Positions 26,872 to 36,120 of a DNA stretch of 64,000 bases are shown here, piece by piece; position 1 is the first letter of the stretch, and each line of letters begins with the position of its first letter. This DNA is from Cupriavidus pampae. Lineage in GTDB: Bacteria > Pseudomonadota > Gammaproteobacteria > Burkholderiales > Burkholderiaceae. Under the pieces are notes generated by a model, which was not told where the DNA came from, made no database searches, and saw nothing but the letters and a program-made list of their open reading frames with translations. The stretch covers positions 1 through 64,000 of the forward strand of contig NZ_CAJZAG010000005.1 of NCBI RefSeq assembly GCF_914271485.1. Direction: 5' to 3'. The translations under genes were made by a program, and so were the position numbers.

Positions 26872-27867
26872 TCAGGTTGTCAGGATAATTTTTCCGACGT
26901 TCTCCGCAGACTCCATGCGGCGATGCGCGTCTGCTGCCTGCGCTAGCGGGAATGTGCTGTCGACCACGGGCATCAAGCTTGTGCCGGCGTTGAAATGCTC
27001 GAGCCAGTGTTCTCGGAAGCGGCGGGTCATGGCGTGTTTTTCCGCTTGGGTGCGGGACTTCATGACGGTGCCGATGATTTGCAGGTGTCGGTACAGGATT
27101 TGCGCCAGGTCGAAGCCGACTTCTCCGCCGCCGCCCAGTAGGCCGACTTGTATCAGGCGACCGCCATGGGTCAACGATGCGATGTTCTTGGCGAAGTACG
27201 GTGCGCCGATGAAATCGATCACCACATCCACCCCACCCTTCTCGCTCTTTGCCGCGACGAATTTGGCGACGACTGCGGCGAAATCTTCGGTTCGATAGTC
27301 GATAACGTGGTCCGCGCCGAGCTGCACCACGCGGTCGTGTTTTGATGCGTCGGCGGTAGCAAACACCGTTGCGCCTGTCGCATGGGCAAGTTGTACGACC
27401 GCGGAACCTACGCCGCCGGCGGCTGCGTGTACCAGCACGGCGTCGCCTTTCTTCAAGCGACCGAGGTGTAGCAGCGCTTCGTGGGCGGTGACGAACACCT
27501 CTGGAATCGCTGCGGCGTGGATATAGTCCATGCCGGCTGGAATCGGCATTGCCATGCGCCAGTCGATGCGTGCAACCTCGGCATAAGCGCCGCCGCCGAC
27601 TACGCCCATGACGCGGTCGCCTACGTGGTAGCCATGCGCGTCGCTACCGACCTCGATGACCTCGCCCGCGATCTCCAGACCCATGATGGTGGAGTCGCCG
27701 AAGTCCGGGCGGCCATATCCGCCGCGGCGGTGGGTCAGGTCGGCGCGATTGACGCCGGCTGCGTGGACACGTACGAGGAGATCGGTGGGCCGTACCGTGG
27801 GTACGGAAGCGTCATCGAGGTGAAGTACGGCAGCGTCGCCGAACTCCTTGAACAGGATTGCTTTCAT
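26872..27867 (-). CDS. Zinc-free medium-chain dehydrogenase, NAD(P)H:quinone oxidoreductase type
   Basis: A 331-residue protein of the MDR superfamily, quinone oxidoreductase/PIG3 branch. GroES-like N-terminal domain (VHAAGVNRADLTHRRGGYG, GLEIAGEV), then Rossmann domain with HAAAGGVGSAVVQLA and a DYRTEDF segment. Zinc ligands of alcohol dehydrogenases are missing, as expected for quinone reductases. It reduces quinones or enals with NADPH. The LysR gene directly upstream on the same strand could regulate it. Confidence 0.88.
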   Translation of the reverse strand: MKAILFKEFGDAAVLHLDDASVPTVRPTDLLVRVHAAGVNRADLTHRRGGYGRPDFGDSTIMGLEIAGEVIEVGSDAHGYHVGDRVMGVVGGGAYAEVARIDWRMAMPIPAGMDYIHAAAIPEVFVTAHEALLHLGRLKKGDAVLVHAAAGGVGSAVVQLAHATGATVFATADASKHDRVVQLGADHVIDYRTEDFAAVVAKFVAAKSEKGGVDVVIDFIGAPYFAKNIASLTHGGRLIQVGLLGGGGEVGFDLAQILYRHLQIIGTVMKSRTQAEKHAMTRRFREHWLEHFNAGTSLMPVVDSTFPLAQAADAHRRMESAENVGKIILTT

Positions 27868-27998
27868 TTGGCTTGACTCTTGAATGCCGGTCTCGGCATG
27901 AGGAGAGTCATGGTAGCGCTTGATCCGTGAGAATTAGCGATGCAAAAACGCATCACTGATGGTGCAAATTGCATGCACGGTGCTACCGCCATTTCCTC

Positions 27999-28877
27999 TT
28001 ATACTGCGTCCTGGTCTTTGAAGGACTCTGCGATCTTGTCGATCATTGCCCTGACCCGTGCGGTATGCCGCAGGTCCTGATGCGTGACCAACCAGACCTC
28101 ATATCGTTTGGCCCGTTCGCGATCCGGCAGAACGCGCACCAACCCATCGCGCTCCGCCATGGGCACCGGCACCTCGCCGATGGCCTTGCCCATGCGGATC
28201 AGCGCGCGCAACATCAAACTGGAATTGACCGCGGCCGCAAGCCTGCCAGCGTCGATCGGCAGTCCCACGAGCGTTGATGGAAGGTTTGCGGTGGCATGCG
28301 ACTGGAACATGACAAGGTCATGTCCGGCGAATGCGTCGTTGTCGTTCGGCTCTCCGCGCTGCGCCAGATACTCGCGCGATGCGTACAGTCCCACCGGCCA
28401 GCGCGCCAGCCGCCGCGCGACCAGGTCCGGATTCTCGGGCTTCTGATTGCGGATGGCGATATCGGCCTCGCGTCGTGCGAGGTTCAGCATCTGCGTGGAT
28501 GTGTTGAGGTTCACCTGCACATCCGGATGCTCGGCATGAAGCCGCGCAATCGCGGGAATGACAAACCCCAATGCCAGCGTATCGGTCGTGGTCACCTTGA
28601 CCTCGCCGGCCAGCCGCGTATCCGTGCCTTGTGCCTGCCTGACCAGATCGTTGGCGGACTTCTCCATCTTCTCGGCCGAGCGCAAGACGCTCTCACCCGC
28701 GGATGTCAGCACATAGCCGTCAGACGTACGCAGAAACAGCGTGGCCCCCAGTGCGTGCTCGAGCGCCGCCAATCTACGCCCTACCGTGGCCTGATCCACA
28801 CCGGCCACGCGCGCCGCGCTACGCAGCGTCCCCTCGCGCTGGAGCGCCAGAAAGATTCGAGTATCGTCCCAGTTCAC
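27999..28877 (-). CDS. LysR-family transcriptional regulator
   Basis: A 292-residue LysR protein starting MNWDDTRIFLALQREGTLRSAARVAGVDQATVGRRL; the winged helix is followed by an effector domain with VKVTTTDTLALGF and a DIAIRNQKPE stretch. It belongs to the group of LysR proteins that often control short reductase genes and is 131 bases upstream of the quinone oxidoreductase. Confidence 0.85.
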   Translation of the reverse strand: MNWDDTRIFLALQREGTLRSAARVAGVDQATVGRRLAALEHALGATLFLRTSDGYVLTSAGESVLRSAEKMEKSANDLVRQAQGTDTRLAGEVKVTTTDTLALGFVIPAIARLHAEHPDVQVNLNTSTQMLNLARREADIAIRNQKPENPDLVARRLARWPVGLYASREYLAQRGEPNDNDAFAGHDLVMFQSHATANLPSTLVGLPIDAGRLAAAVNSSLMLRALIRMGKAIGEVPVPMAERDGLVRVLPDRERAKRYEVWLVTHQDLRHTARVRAMIDKIAESFKDQDAV

Positions 28878-29361
28878 TTACGTGCCCGACCCATGAAGTT
28901 GAAAACTGCGGCAATAGTACAGGGGCCTCGCGGCGTTCGGCGGTCGCGGTCGACACCAGCTCCAGATAACGGCGGCTGGTTTCAAAGAATGCGTGGGAAT
29001 TGAACATCGAGCTCTCACGGTCTGTTGGAACAGATACGCATGGTATCGACTTGCCCGGTTTAAAGCTCTTGCACATAGGAGCAGGCGGGCCCGGCAAATC
29101 GCTTAGGGGGATCACACCTTGGCATAGCCCATGCAAGGAAAGGATGGGGTTGTGACGGATGATCTCCGCAATGGCATCGTCAATACGCCCCGCAACCGGC
29201 AGATCCACAATGTGGCGGCGCTGAACAAGTGCGGCCTGCACACATTGCCGGCGCGCGCGTAACCTAAAGAGGTCCGCCTTGAGTAAAAGTGCATAAAGCG
29301 ACGCATATCCCTTGAGGCGGCCCGACTTTCCTGTACTTGCCCAACACGAAAGGAGGCGGTG
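28878..29361. other. Intergenic region upstream of orphan response regulator
   Basis: About 480 bases. A 62-codon frame on the minus strand (28819-29007, starting MFNSHAFFETSRRYLEL) has GAGAGCTCG before the ATG and protein-like composition, but its end overlaps the LysR start by 59 bases; I leave it as possible only. The rest shows no coding signal. Promoter of the regulator lies at the right end. Confidence 0.4.
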
Positions 29362-30033
29362 ATGTTCTACGCTCCCGCTATGCACTCCATCGAGGCGGAT
29401 GACGATGGACTTGTGATTGTCGTGGACGACGACGCTGGCGTGCGCTCGGCATTGGCCAACTTGTTCAACTCGGTTGGCCTGCGAAACCTGACCCTGGGGT
29501 CCGCCGATGAATTACTGACGCTGAAGCTGCCGGATTCGCCGTTCTGCGTGGTGCTCGATATGCGCCTGCGTGAGGTGAGCGGATTGGACGTCCAGTCGCA
29601 GTTGCGCAAGCGTCGGCCTGCCATGCCAATCATCTTTATCTCCGGCCATGCCGACTTTGCGACGGGTGTGGCGGCGATGAAAGGCGGCGCGTGCGATTTT
29701 ATCGCCAAGCCATTTCGCGAGCAGGATCTGCTCGACGCCGTCTACCGTGCGCTGGACGACGATCGTTCCCGCCACGCCAAGGATGCACGTGTGCACGCAC
29801 TGCGGGGCCGGTATGCGGAACTGTCGCCGCGCGAGCAGGAGGTGATGTCGCTTGCCACGGCGGGGCTGCTCAACAAGCAGGTGGCCAGTGCAATTGGCAT
29901 TGCCGAAGCCACGGTGAAGATTCACCGCGGTCAGGCCATGCGCAAGATGGAGGCAAAGACGTTCGCGGAGCTGGTGACCATGGCGGACGCCCTATCGGTG
30001 CGAGGCCGCGGGCGAGCGCAGGCTGCGATTTGA
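29362..30033 (+). CDS. Orphan FixJ/NarL-type response regulator
   Basis: A 223-residue paralogue of the regulator at 2716-3384, sharing long identical stretches in both domains (for example GVAAMKGGACDFIAKPFR and SLATAGLLNKQVASAIGI). Phospho-acceptor Asp66 in VVLDMRL; LuxR helix-turn-helix at the C-terminus. AGGAGG at 29351-29356 is five bases before ATG 29362, which decides the start over the GTG just upstream. There is no kinase gene beside it, so cross-talk with the kinase at 1670-2719 is possible. Confidence 0.9.
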   Translation: MFYAPAMHSIEADDDGLVIVVDDDAGVRSALANLFNSVGLRNLTLGSADELLTLKLPDSPFCVVLDMRLREVSGLDVQSQLRKRRPAMPIIFISGHADFATGVAAMKGGACDFIAKPFREQDLLDAVYRALDDDRSRHAKDARVHALRGRYAELSPREQEVMSLATAGLLNKQVASAIGIAEATVKIHRGQAMRKMEAKTFAELVTMADALSVRGRGRAQAAI

Positions 30034-30038
30034 AGCGC

Positions 30039-30965
30039 CTACTTCCGCGTCCTGCCCGCCTTCTGTAGTTGCAACGCGGCATCGCCACGCAATGTTGTCG
30101 TGGCCAGATCCAGAAACGCTCGGACTTTGCCCGCGGCGTGGCGCCCCTCGTGCTGAATCACATGAATGGGCAAGATCGCGGTGTCGTGCCCGTGCAGCAC
30201 TTCCGTCAGCGCGCCCTCGGCCAGCGGCCTGGCCACCATATACGACAGCAGCCGTGCAATGCCAAAGCCGCCGGTGGCCGCGGTAATTGCATCGTCGTTG
30301 GAAGAGACCATCAGGCGCGGGCGCACCTGCACCATGACCTGCTCGCCGGCTTGATCGAAGCGCCAGATTGGCGAGGGCGTCAGACCCGTCGTCGCGATTA
30401 ACGCATGCTGTCGCAGATCCGCGGGCGCGCGCGGAGCGCCGTGCTCCGAGAGATAGGCCGGGGACGCGCACACGACGCGCCGTACCTGCCCCACGGGTAG
30501 CGCCTGATAGCTGGAGTCCTGCAACACGCCAATGCGGATGGCCACGTCGACGCCCTCGTCCATCATGTTGACGACGCGATCGACAAAGCGGCATTCGACT
30601 TCAGTATCGGGATAGGACCGCAGGTAGGCCATCACGATGGGCGTGATATACATGCGGCCGAACATCGCGGGGGCCGTCATGACCAGGCGTCCACGGATCG
30701 ATTGGTGCGTGCCCGCAGCAGCTTCCTCCAGTTCCGCGAGATCGGCCAGCAAGCGGCGGCAGTCGTCCGCGTAGCGCGCGCCAACCTCGGTCAGGCGCAC
30801 GACGCGTGTGGTACGCGCCAGCAGCCGTACACCCATGCGCGCTTCCAGACTGTTGACCGCCCGTGTGACCACCGGCGGCGAGATTTTCAGTTTGCGCGCT
30901 GCAGCAGCGAAGCCACCTTCGTCTACTACCGCGACGAAGATGGTCATTGCCTCGAGTCGTTCCAC
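30039..30965 (-). CDS. LysR-family transcriptional regulator
   Basis: A 308-residue LysR protein of the CrgA-like group (MERLEAMTIFVAVVDEGGFAAAARKL; AIRIGVLQDSSYQALPVG). Five bases separate its stop from the convergent response regulator stop. Upstream on the same strand lies the isochorismatase-family gene, which could be a target. No ligand can be inferred. Confidence 0.85.
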   Translation of the reverse strand: MERLEAMTIFVAVVDEGGFAAAARKLKISPPVVTRAVNSLEARMGVRLLARTTRVVRLTEVGARYADDCRRLLADLAELEEAAAGTHQSIRGRLVMTAPAMFGRMYITPIVMAYLRSYPDTEVECRFVDRVVNMMDEGVDVAIRIGVLQDSSYQALPVGQVRRVVCASPAYLSEHGAPRAPADLRQHALIATTGLTPSPIWRFDQAGEQVMVQVRPRLMVSSNDDAITAATGGFGIARLLSYMVARPLAEGALTEVLHGHDTAILPIHVIQHEGRHAAGKVRAFLDLATTTLRGDAALQLQKAGRTRK

Positions 30966-31047
30966 GTAATTCTCCCGCTTGGTAACCGTCGCTGCCTTGA
31001 GCGACGATAACCATTATGGCGAGAATCAACGCGGAATGTCGGGGTGC

Positions 31048-31602
31048 TTACGCGTTGGCAGCCACGAAGGCTTCGGTGGACACAACATCGGCATAGCCGA
31101 ATCGCAAAGCCGCCATGAACGCGGCATGCACTTGCTGGGCCGGGACTTTGACGCCTTCGAATTCGAGGCAGTGCGTGGCGCAGGCATCGTGGACCACGGT
31201 TGTGTGATAGCCGAAATCGTCAGAGGCGCGCGTCACCGCGTCCATGCACATATGGCTCATATTGCCGATTGCTACCACTGCCTCGATGCCATGCTCCTGA
31301 AGGATCTTGTGCAGATCGGTGCCGCGATACGGATTCATATGATGCTTGACGACCACGCGCTCGCTGGGCAGGTTCGCCGTCTTCGGGTAAAGCTGCACGC
31401 CATGGGTATCGGCCACGAAGAATGCCGCATCCTTTTCCAGCGACACGTGCTGGATATGGATAACGAGATCGCCCTTGCGTCGGGCCGCCTCGATCACGGC
31501 GTGCGCGTTGTCCGCGGCAGCCTCCACGTTGTCGAGTTGCCATTTCCCGCCGGGGAAATAGTCGTTCTGGATATCGACCACGATCAGTGCAGTCTTTGGC
31601 AT
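31048..31602 (-). CDS. Isochorismatase-family cysteine hydrolase
   Basis: A 184-residue hydrolase. Catalytic triad visible: Asp in VVDIQNDYF, Lys in VKHHMNPY, and the nucleophile Cys in NMSHMCMDAVTR; the cis-peptide region is GNMSH. The family includes nicotinamidases, N-carbamoylsarcosine amidases and related amidohydrolases; the substrate here is open. AAAGGAATTGAA upstream supports ATG 31602 over a longer in-frame start. Confidence 0.88.
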   Translation of the reverse strand: MPKTALIVVDIQNDYFPGGKWQLDNVEAAADNAHAVIEAARRKGDLVIHIQHVSLEKDAAFFVADTHGVQLYPKTANLPSERVVVKHHMNPYRGTDLHKILQEHGIEAVVAIGNMSHMCMDAVTRASDDFGYHTTVVHDACATHCLEFEGVKVPAQQVHAAFMAALRFGYADVVSTEAFVAANA

Positions 31603-31671
31603 TTCAATTCCTTTCAATACGATGCCGGGCAACAGGCCCGCAGTGGCAATCATGTTGATGGAATCGCGCGA

Positions 31672-31797
31672 TTAGCGGAATCGTCGAATGCAGGAATGAA
31701 CTGTTCGCTTCAGAGGAAGGATCTTTGCGGCAATGCTGGCCAGGACTGCCAGCGCGCCGATGGTGTCGAGAAGCGGGTAGAGAAGCGCATCAAGCAT
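31672..31797 (-). CDS. Possible 41-residue membrane peptide coupled to TauE gene
   Basis: The frame opens with ATG inside the last codons of the TauE/SafE-family gene (eight-base overlap) and encodes 41 residues: MLDALLYPLLDTIGALAVLA, a hydrophobic helix ending near Ile26, then a basic tail. Overlap with the upstream stop and a clear single transmembrane helix followed by positive charge suggest a translationally coupled small membrane protein. It is short, so chance cannot be excluded. Confidence 0.35.
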   Translation of the reverse strand: MLDALLYPLLDTIGALAVLASIAAKILPLKRTVHSCIRRFR

Positions 31798-32548
31798 GGT
31801 GTCCGTAGACCTTGATGAAAAACATCAGCGTGATCAGGCTTGTGGCGATCAATGTGATCGTGCGGACAAGCGCCGGCGATGTACGGCGGCCGAGGTGAGC
31901 GCCACCATAGCCGCCGATCACCGCGCCCACGAGCATGGAGAGGGTTTCGGGCCATTGCACGGCCTGCGCCGCGATAAACGCCACGACTGCCACGGTATTG
32001 GCGGCGCTGACCAGCAGCGTGCGCGGCGCGTTCAGGTGTTTGAGCTCACGGCTCTCGAGCAGTCCCCACATCGCCATCATCATGATGCCGACCGCCCCGC
32101 CGAAATAGCCCCCGTAGATGCCTAGCGCAAACTGGATCGACAGCACCGCGTGACGATGGATGCGAACCCGTGCGCGCAAGGCCTCGCCGATCCTGCGGCC
32201 GAATGCGAGGGCGATCGATGCAATCAGCAGCAGCCAGGGCAGTACAAACGTGAAGGCCACCGACGAGGTGTGCAACAGCAGCAGCGCGCCAACCAGCCCG
32301 CCGCAAAGCGTGACGAGGGTCAGCACACGCAACGACACGGACCCCACCGGCCCCAGGCCATCGCGGTAGGTCCAGGCACTGGCCAGACCACCGGGATAAA
32401 GCGCCACCGTGCTCGAAGCATTCGCCTGAACCGGGGGGACACCAGCGGCGATCATCGCCGGCAGCGTGACAAACGAGCCGCCACCGGCCAGCGCATTCAT
32501 CGCACCACCGAGCATTCCCGCCGCGAAAACCAACATGATTGCTTCCAT
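31790..32548 (-). CDS. TauE/SafE-family membrane permease
   Basis: A 252-residue protein with about seven to eight transmembrane segments and the repeated TauE/SafE signatures GGAMNALAGGGSF and GIYGGYFGGAVGIMMM. The family exports or imports sulfonates, sulfite and other organosulfur anions. It is divergent to the LysR gene at 32640, which probably controls it, and is followed by the overlapping 41-residue frame. Confidence 0.88.
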   Translation of the reverse strand: MEAIMLVFAAGMLGGAMNALAGGGSFVTLPAMIAAGVPPVQANASSTVALYPGGLASAWTYRDGLGPVGSVSLRVLTLVTLCGGLVGALLLLHTSSVAFTFVLPWLLLIASIALAFGRRIGEALRARVRIHRHAVLSIQFALGIYGGYFGGAVGIMMMAMWGLLESRELKHLNAPRTLLVSAANTVAVVAFIAAQAVQWPETLSMLVGAVIGGYGGAHLGRRTSPALVRTITLIATSLITLMFFIKVYGHHA

Positions 32549-32639
32549 GAAGCGAATGCTAGTTCATGGTGCATTCGTTTCACAATCTGGCATTTCCCGT
32601 GCTAGCCTTCGGCTATTCCGAATTCACACCCTATTCCCA

Positions 32640-33521
32640 ATGCGTTTCGATCTGACCGATATGCGGCTTTTTCTGACCGTCGTGGAATACGGAAGCATTA
32701 CGCAGGGCGCGCGTGCCATGCATCTGGCGCTGGCGTCGGCCAGCGAGCGGATTGCAGGAATGGAGGCCGCGTTGGGGACGCCGTTGCTCGATCGCAATCG
32801 CCGAGGGGTGACTACGACGGCCGCGGGTGCGGCGCTGGTGCACCATGCGCGCGAGATATTGGGCAAGGTCGAGCAGATGCGCGGGGAGTTACGTACGTAT
32901 GCGACCGGCTTGAAGGGCCGCATTCGGTTGCTGTCCAATACCGCGGCGCTGGGTGGTTTCTTACCGGCGCAGCTATGCCGATTTCTAACGACACATCCGG
33001 ATTTATCGATCGATATCGAAGAGCGCACCAGCGTGGGCATCGTGCGCGCACTTGCCGATCGGCGGGGCGACCTTGGGATCGTCGCGGATACCACCGACCT
33101 TGGCTCGCTGCAGACGCACGTGGTGGCGCTCGACCACCTGGTGGTGATGACCAGTCGATCGAACCCTCTGGCATCGCTGCCCAGCGTCACGTTTGCCGAT
33201 GTTCTCGGGCAGCCGATTGTGGGGATGGCAGATAGCGCGCTGGAAAGCTATCTCGGCGAGCGCGCGTCTCGCCTCGGTGGGCAATTCAATTTTCGTGTGC
33301 AGTTGCGTAACGTCAGCGACGTGGCAATGCATGTGGAAGCGGGCATCGGCGTCTCGATTCTGTCTGAAGCGCCGGCCCGCACCGTCACGCGCGATGTGGC
33401 CATACTTCCGCTCGCCGAAGTCTGGGGCGCACGTCGCCTGATTCTCTGCGCAAGGGATTTCTCTGCGCTATCGCCGCATGCGGACTTATTGGCTCGTCAG
33501 TTGATGGAGCTCTCCATCTGA
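32640..33521 (+). CDS. LysR-family transcriptional regulator
   Basis: A 293-residue LysR protein starting MRFDLTDMRLFLTVVEYGSI. The helix-turn-helix is followed by an effector domain with a VEAGIGVSILSEAPA segment. It is divergent from the TauE-type permease with a 91-base intergenic region, the classic LysR arrangement. Its last 36 bases overlap the efflux-pump gene on the other strand. Confidence 0.85.
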   Translation: MRFDLTDMRLFLTVVEYGSITQGARAMHLALASASERIAGMEAALGTPLLDRNRRGVTTTAAGAALVHHAREILGKVEQMRGELRTYATGLKGRIRLLSNTAALGGFLPAQLCRFLTTHPDLSIDIEERTSVGIVRALADRRGDLGIVADTTDLGSLQTHVVALDHLVVMTSRSNPLASLPSVTFADVLGQPIVGMADSALESYLGERASRLGGQFNFRVQLRNVSDVAMHVEAGIGVSILSEAPARTVTRDVAILPLAEVWGARRLILCARDFSALSPHADLLARQLMELSI

Positions 33522-35003
33522 CGATTCGCGCCGAAATACCCAAACACTGAGCGCGGCCAATCCCCAGACGCCAATGCCGCCGTAGAGCATGGCCCAACCA
33601 AAGCCGTGACTCAGCGCGGCGCGGATGACCGCCCCGGATGGGTCCAGTGCCTTGAGTGCTGGCATGCCATCGACATCGCCAGCCACGATGCGCTCCGCCA
33701 GTCGGTGCAGCAACGTGGCGTCGACGCTCTCCGGCAGGCTGGCCTGCAGCTCTCTGAGGATGCCTGCCATCAGGATCGCACCCATCAACGCGATGTTGAT
33801 TGCGAGCGTCAGCATGCGCGCTGTCATGTCGATGCCTGATGCCATGCCTGCGCGGTCGGCACTGACGGCACCGGTGACCGTGTTGGTGACGGGGGTGTTG
33901 GTCAGTCCGAGACCGGCACCGGCGATGACGCAACCCGGCAGCATCGTCAGCGCACTCGGGTGCGATGCCATGCTTCCGAGCTTCATCAGAAAGAAGCCGA
34001 GCCCGATCGTGAACAGCCCGGCTGGCACGGCGGTGGCCGCTCCAAAGCGCGCGATGACGCGTTCGCCGAGTGGCGGGAACACCAGCGTGGGCAACGTATA
34101 AGCGAGCAGCGCCAAGCCTGCGGTGGTCGTGTCATAACCCAGTCCGATCTGGAAATAGATCGGGATATAGATCATGAACGGCCAGAAGCTGAAGTTCATG
34201 CCGATCGATCCCATCAGCGCGCCGGAGAATCGCGGCGCCTTGAAGACCGAGAAATCGAACATGGGCCGTGGGCTCGTGCGCTCTGCCCAGATAAACCCGG
34301 CGGTCGCCAGTGCCGTCCCGCCAAGCGTCAGCATGGTGCCCATTACGCCAATCTCGGCGCCTTGGGTGATGGCAAACACCAGACCGAACACCGCGAGCGA
34401 GAGCGTGATGACGCCGGCAATATCAAGCGTCTGCGCATGCGGGTCGCGGGATTCCTGCACGTTGAACCACAAGAGCATCAACGTGATCGGCGCGATAACG
34501 GCATGGAGCAGGAAGACCCACTGCCAACCCAGGGTGTCGACGAGAAAGCCGCCGATGGTCGGCCCGAAGCCCAATCCGATGCCAAGCACCACACCCCAGA
34601 TGCTGAATGCCCTCGCGCGTTCGCTGCCCGCGTTGAACTGATGCGAGAGTACAGCGACCTCGCAGATCAGCATGGCGCCGCCGCTCGCGCCTTGCAGCGC
34701 GCGTCCGACGATCAGCATTGGGATGTTTTGCGCCAGGCCGCAGAGCAGCGATGTCAGACCGAAAAGCGTGACGCTGACGAGAAACGCCTTGCGCCTGCCG
34801 TACCGATCGGCAAGCGCGCCGGTCGCCATCAGGACGGTGGTGACCGCGAGCGTGTAGGCGTTCATGATCCACTGCGTATCCCGGAAGTCGCCATCGAAGA
34901 CGCGCTGGAGAACGGGCAGCGTGACGGGCACGCTCGAAATCTCGAGACCGAACATCAGCGACGCGAGGCATATCGCCGCCAATGCGAGATTGTTTTTACT
35001 CAC
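33486..35003 (-). CDS. DHA2-family MFS efflux transporter (EmrB/QacA type)
   Basis: A 505-residue transporter with about 14 transmembrane segments, motif A GALADRYGRRKAFL and motif C GFGPTIGGFLVDTLGW of drug:H+ antiporters. I start it at GTG 35003, because this GTG overlaps the stop of the upstream cupin gene as GTGA and gives a typical N-terminus (SKNNLALAAICLASL); a longer frame would overlap the cupin gene by 73 bases. The two genes are translationally coupled. Substrates of such pumps range widely. Confidence 0.88.
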   Translation of the reverse strand: MSKNNLALAAICLASLMFGLEISSVPVTLPVLQRVFDGDFRDTQWIMNAYTLAVTTVLMATGALADRYGRRKAFLVSVTLFGLTSLLCGLAQNIPMLIVGRALQGASGGAMLICEVAVLSHQFNAGSERARAFSIWGVVLGIGLGFGPTIGGFLVDTLGWQWVFLLHAVIAPITLMLLWFNVQESRDPHAQTLDIAGVITLSLAVFGLVFAITQGAEIGVMGTMLTLGGTALATAGFIWAERTSPRPMFDFSVFKAPRFSGALMGSIGMNFSFWPFMIYIPIYFQIGLGYDTTTAGLALLAYTLPTLVFPPLGERVIARFGAATAVPAGLFTIGLGFFLMKLGSMASHPSALTMLPGCVIAGAGLGLTNTPVTNTVTGAVSADRAGMASGIDMTARMLTLAINIALMGAILMAGILRELQASLPESVDATLLHRLAERIVAGDVDGMPALKALDPSGAVIRAALSHGFGWAMLYGGIGVWGLAALSVWVFRRESSDGELHQLTSQ

Positions 35004-35458
35004 TTGGCGGGCAAATAATCGAAGCCGCCCTTGGACGTGACGAAGAAAATGCACTCGGTCTGTGAAATGCACTTGGTGACATGACGCTCGCCACCCTTCT
35101 GGTACCAGTACGAGCCTGCGGACAGCGGGCGATCATGCGTGGCGCCCGGGGCTTCGTTGGCGACGACGCCGGCCACGACCACGCCGTAGTAGGACGAGCT
35201 GTGGGTATGCACGCCGCTGGCAGTGCCACCGGCCATCTTGATGTAGTTGCTGTGCGCACCGCTCGCGGGATCGCCCCAGCCGTTGGCAATGGTGAGGCCT
35301 TCCTTGTTCTGATAGAACTTCAGTTCCGTAACCGGCACGACCTTGGTCGTGTCAGCATAGAAATCCGACGTCTCCCCTGCCGCAACGGCAAGCGCGGGGA
35401 TGGTGGCAACAAAGGCGGCGGCGAGTGCGATCCGCTTGACGTTGTTCGTGAATAGCAT
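35000..35458 (-). CDS. Secreted DUF4437-like cupin protein
   Basis: A 152-residue protein with signal peptide (cut after ALAVAA, about 27) and a cupin barrel of the DUF4437/secreted type: SGVHTHSSSYYGVVVAG carries two His metal ligands and GERHVTKC a third. It is first in the operon with the efflux pump. Role unknown; coupling to an exporter hints at handling of the same periplasmic compound. Confidence 0.75.
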   Translation of the reverse strand: MLFTNNVKRIALAAAFVATIPALAVAAGETSDFYADTTKVVPVTELKFYQNKEGLTIANGWGDPASGAHSNYIKMAGGTASGVHTHSSSYYGVVVAGVVANEAPGATHDRPLSAGSYWYQKGGERHVTKCISQTECIFFVTSKGGFDYLPAK

Positions 35459-35599
35459 GGCAGTTCCTAATAGTTGCGAGGGCGCGTACCGCAGCGCCCT
35501 TCTCCTCTAACTGGAGTGCCTCGAACAATAGATGGCTAAAGCCGCCGATAGAATAACGATCTGGTGGAAGGCACTGTTACCGGGACAGGAAGAATCGGA

Positions 35600-35935
35600 A
35601 TGAAAACCCTCAAACTCTTAGCCGCCGCGCTGCTGGCAAGCCTGATCGCCACGCCGGTCTTCGCATCGGGCGGCACCGGCACCTACCGTCTGCCATGGAA
35701 TACCAAAGGCCAGGTGCTGGAGTACCGCTCCTGCGGCTGCGGCGATTCGTGCTGGGTCGCGCAAGTCAGAAACGTGCAAACGAAGGCGGTAGTGGCAACG
35801 CTGCGCTGCGATTGCGAGCAACTCCACTACTCGACGAAAACGCGTGCCGAGGAGCGTCAGATGCCGGAGGCTTGCCCAAGCCCCGACAAAAAGGAGACGT
35901 TCATCCAGCAAACGCTGAAGACGCTGCTGGAGTGA
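35600..35935 (+). CDS. Secreted Cys-rich hypothetical protein
   Basis: A 111-residue protein with signal peptide (MKTLKLLAAALLASLIATPVFA removed) and a mature domain with SCGCGDSCW, a CDC pair and a late Cys in PEACPSP, six Cys in all. GGAAGAA lies before ATG 35600. No family recognised; it could be a disulfide-stabilised or metal-binding periplasmic protein. Confidence 0.6.
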   Translation: MKTLKLLAAALLASLIATPVFASGGTGTYRLPWNTKGQVLEYRSCGCGDSCWVAQVRNVQTKAVVATLRCDCEQLHYSTKTRAEERQMPEACPSPDKKETFIQQTLKTLLE

Positions 35936-36120
35936 AAACCACATCGATATTTTCTCTGAGTATCAGCCGTCAGATGATTTTTTACGACTATCATCTTGAT
36001 TGGAAAAATCCATCTTCATACTATCTGCATAGTCAATAAAAATTATTCTATTTCCGATTTCGACACCGCCTGCGCCGCTTTATACGTAAAACAAGAAATG
36101 CTGCTCGAGGGAGAAGCGCT

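Noticed and set aside
28819..29007. A 62-codon frame starting MFNSHAFFETSRRYLEL
   Set aside because: Composition is acceptable but it overlaps the LysR start by 59 bases and has only a modest ribosome binding site; kept as a possibility, not called.
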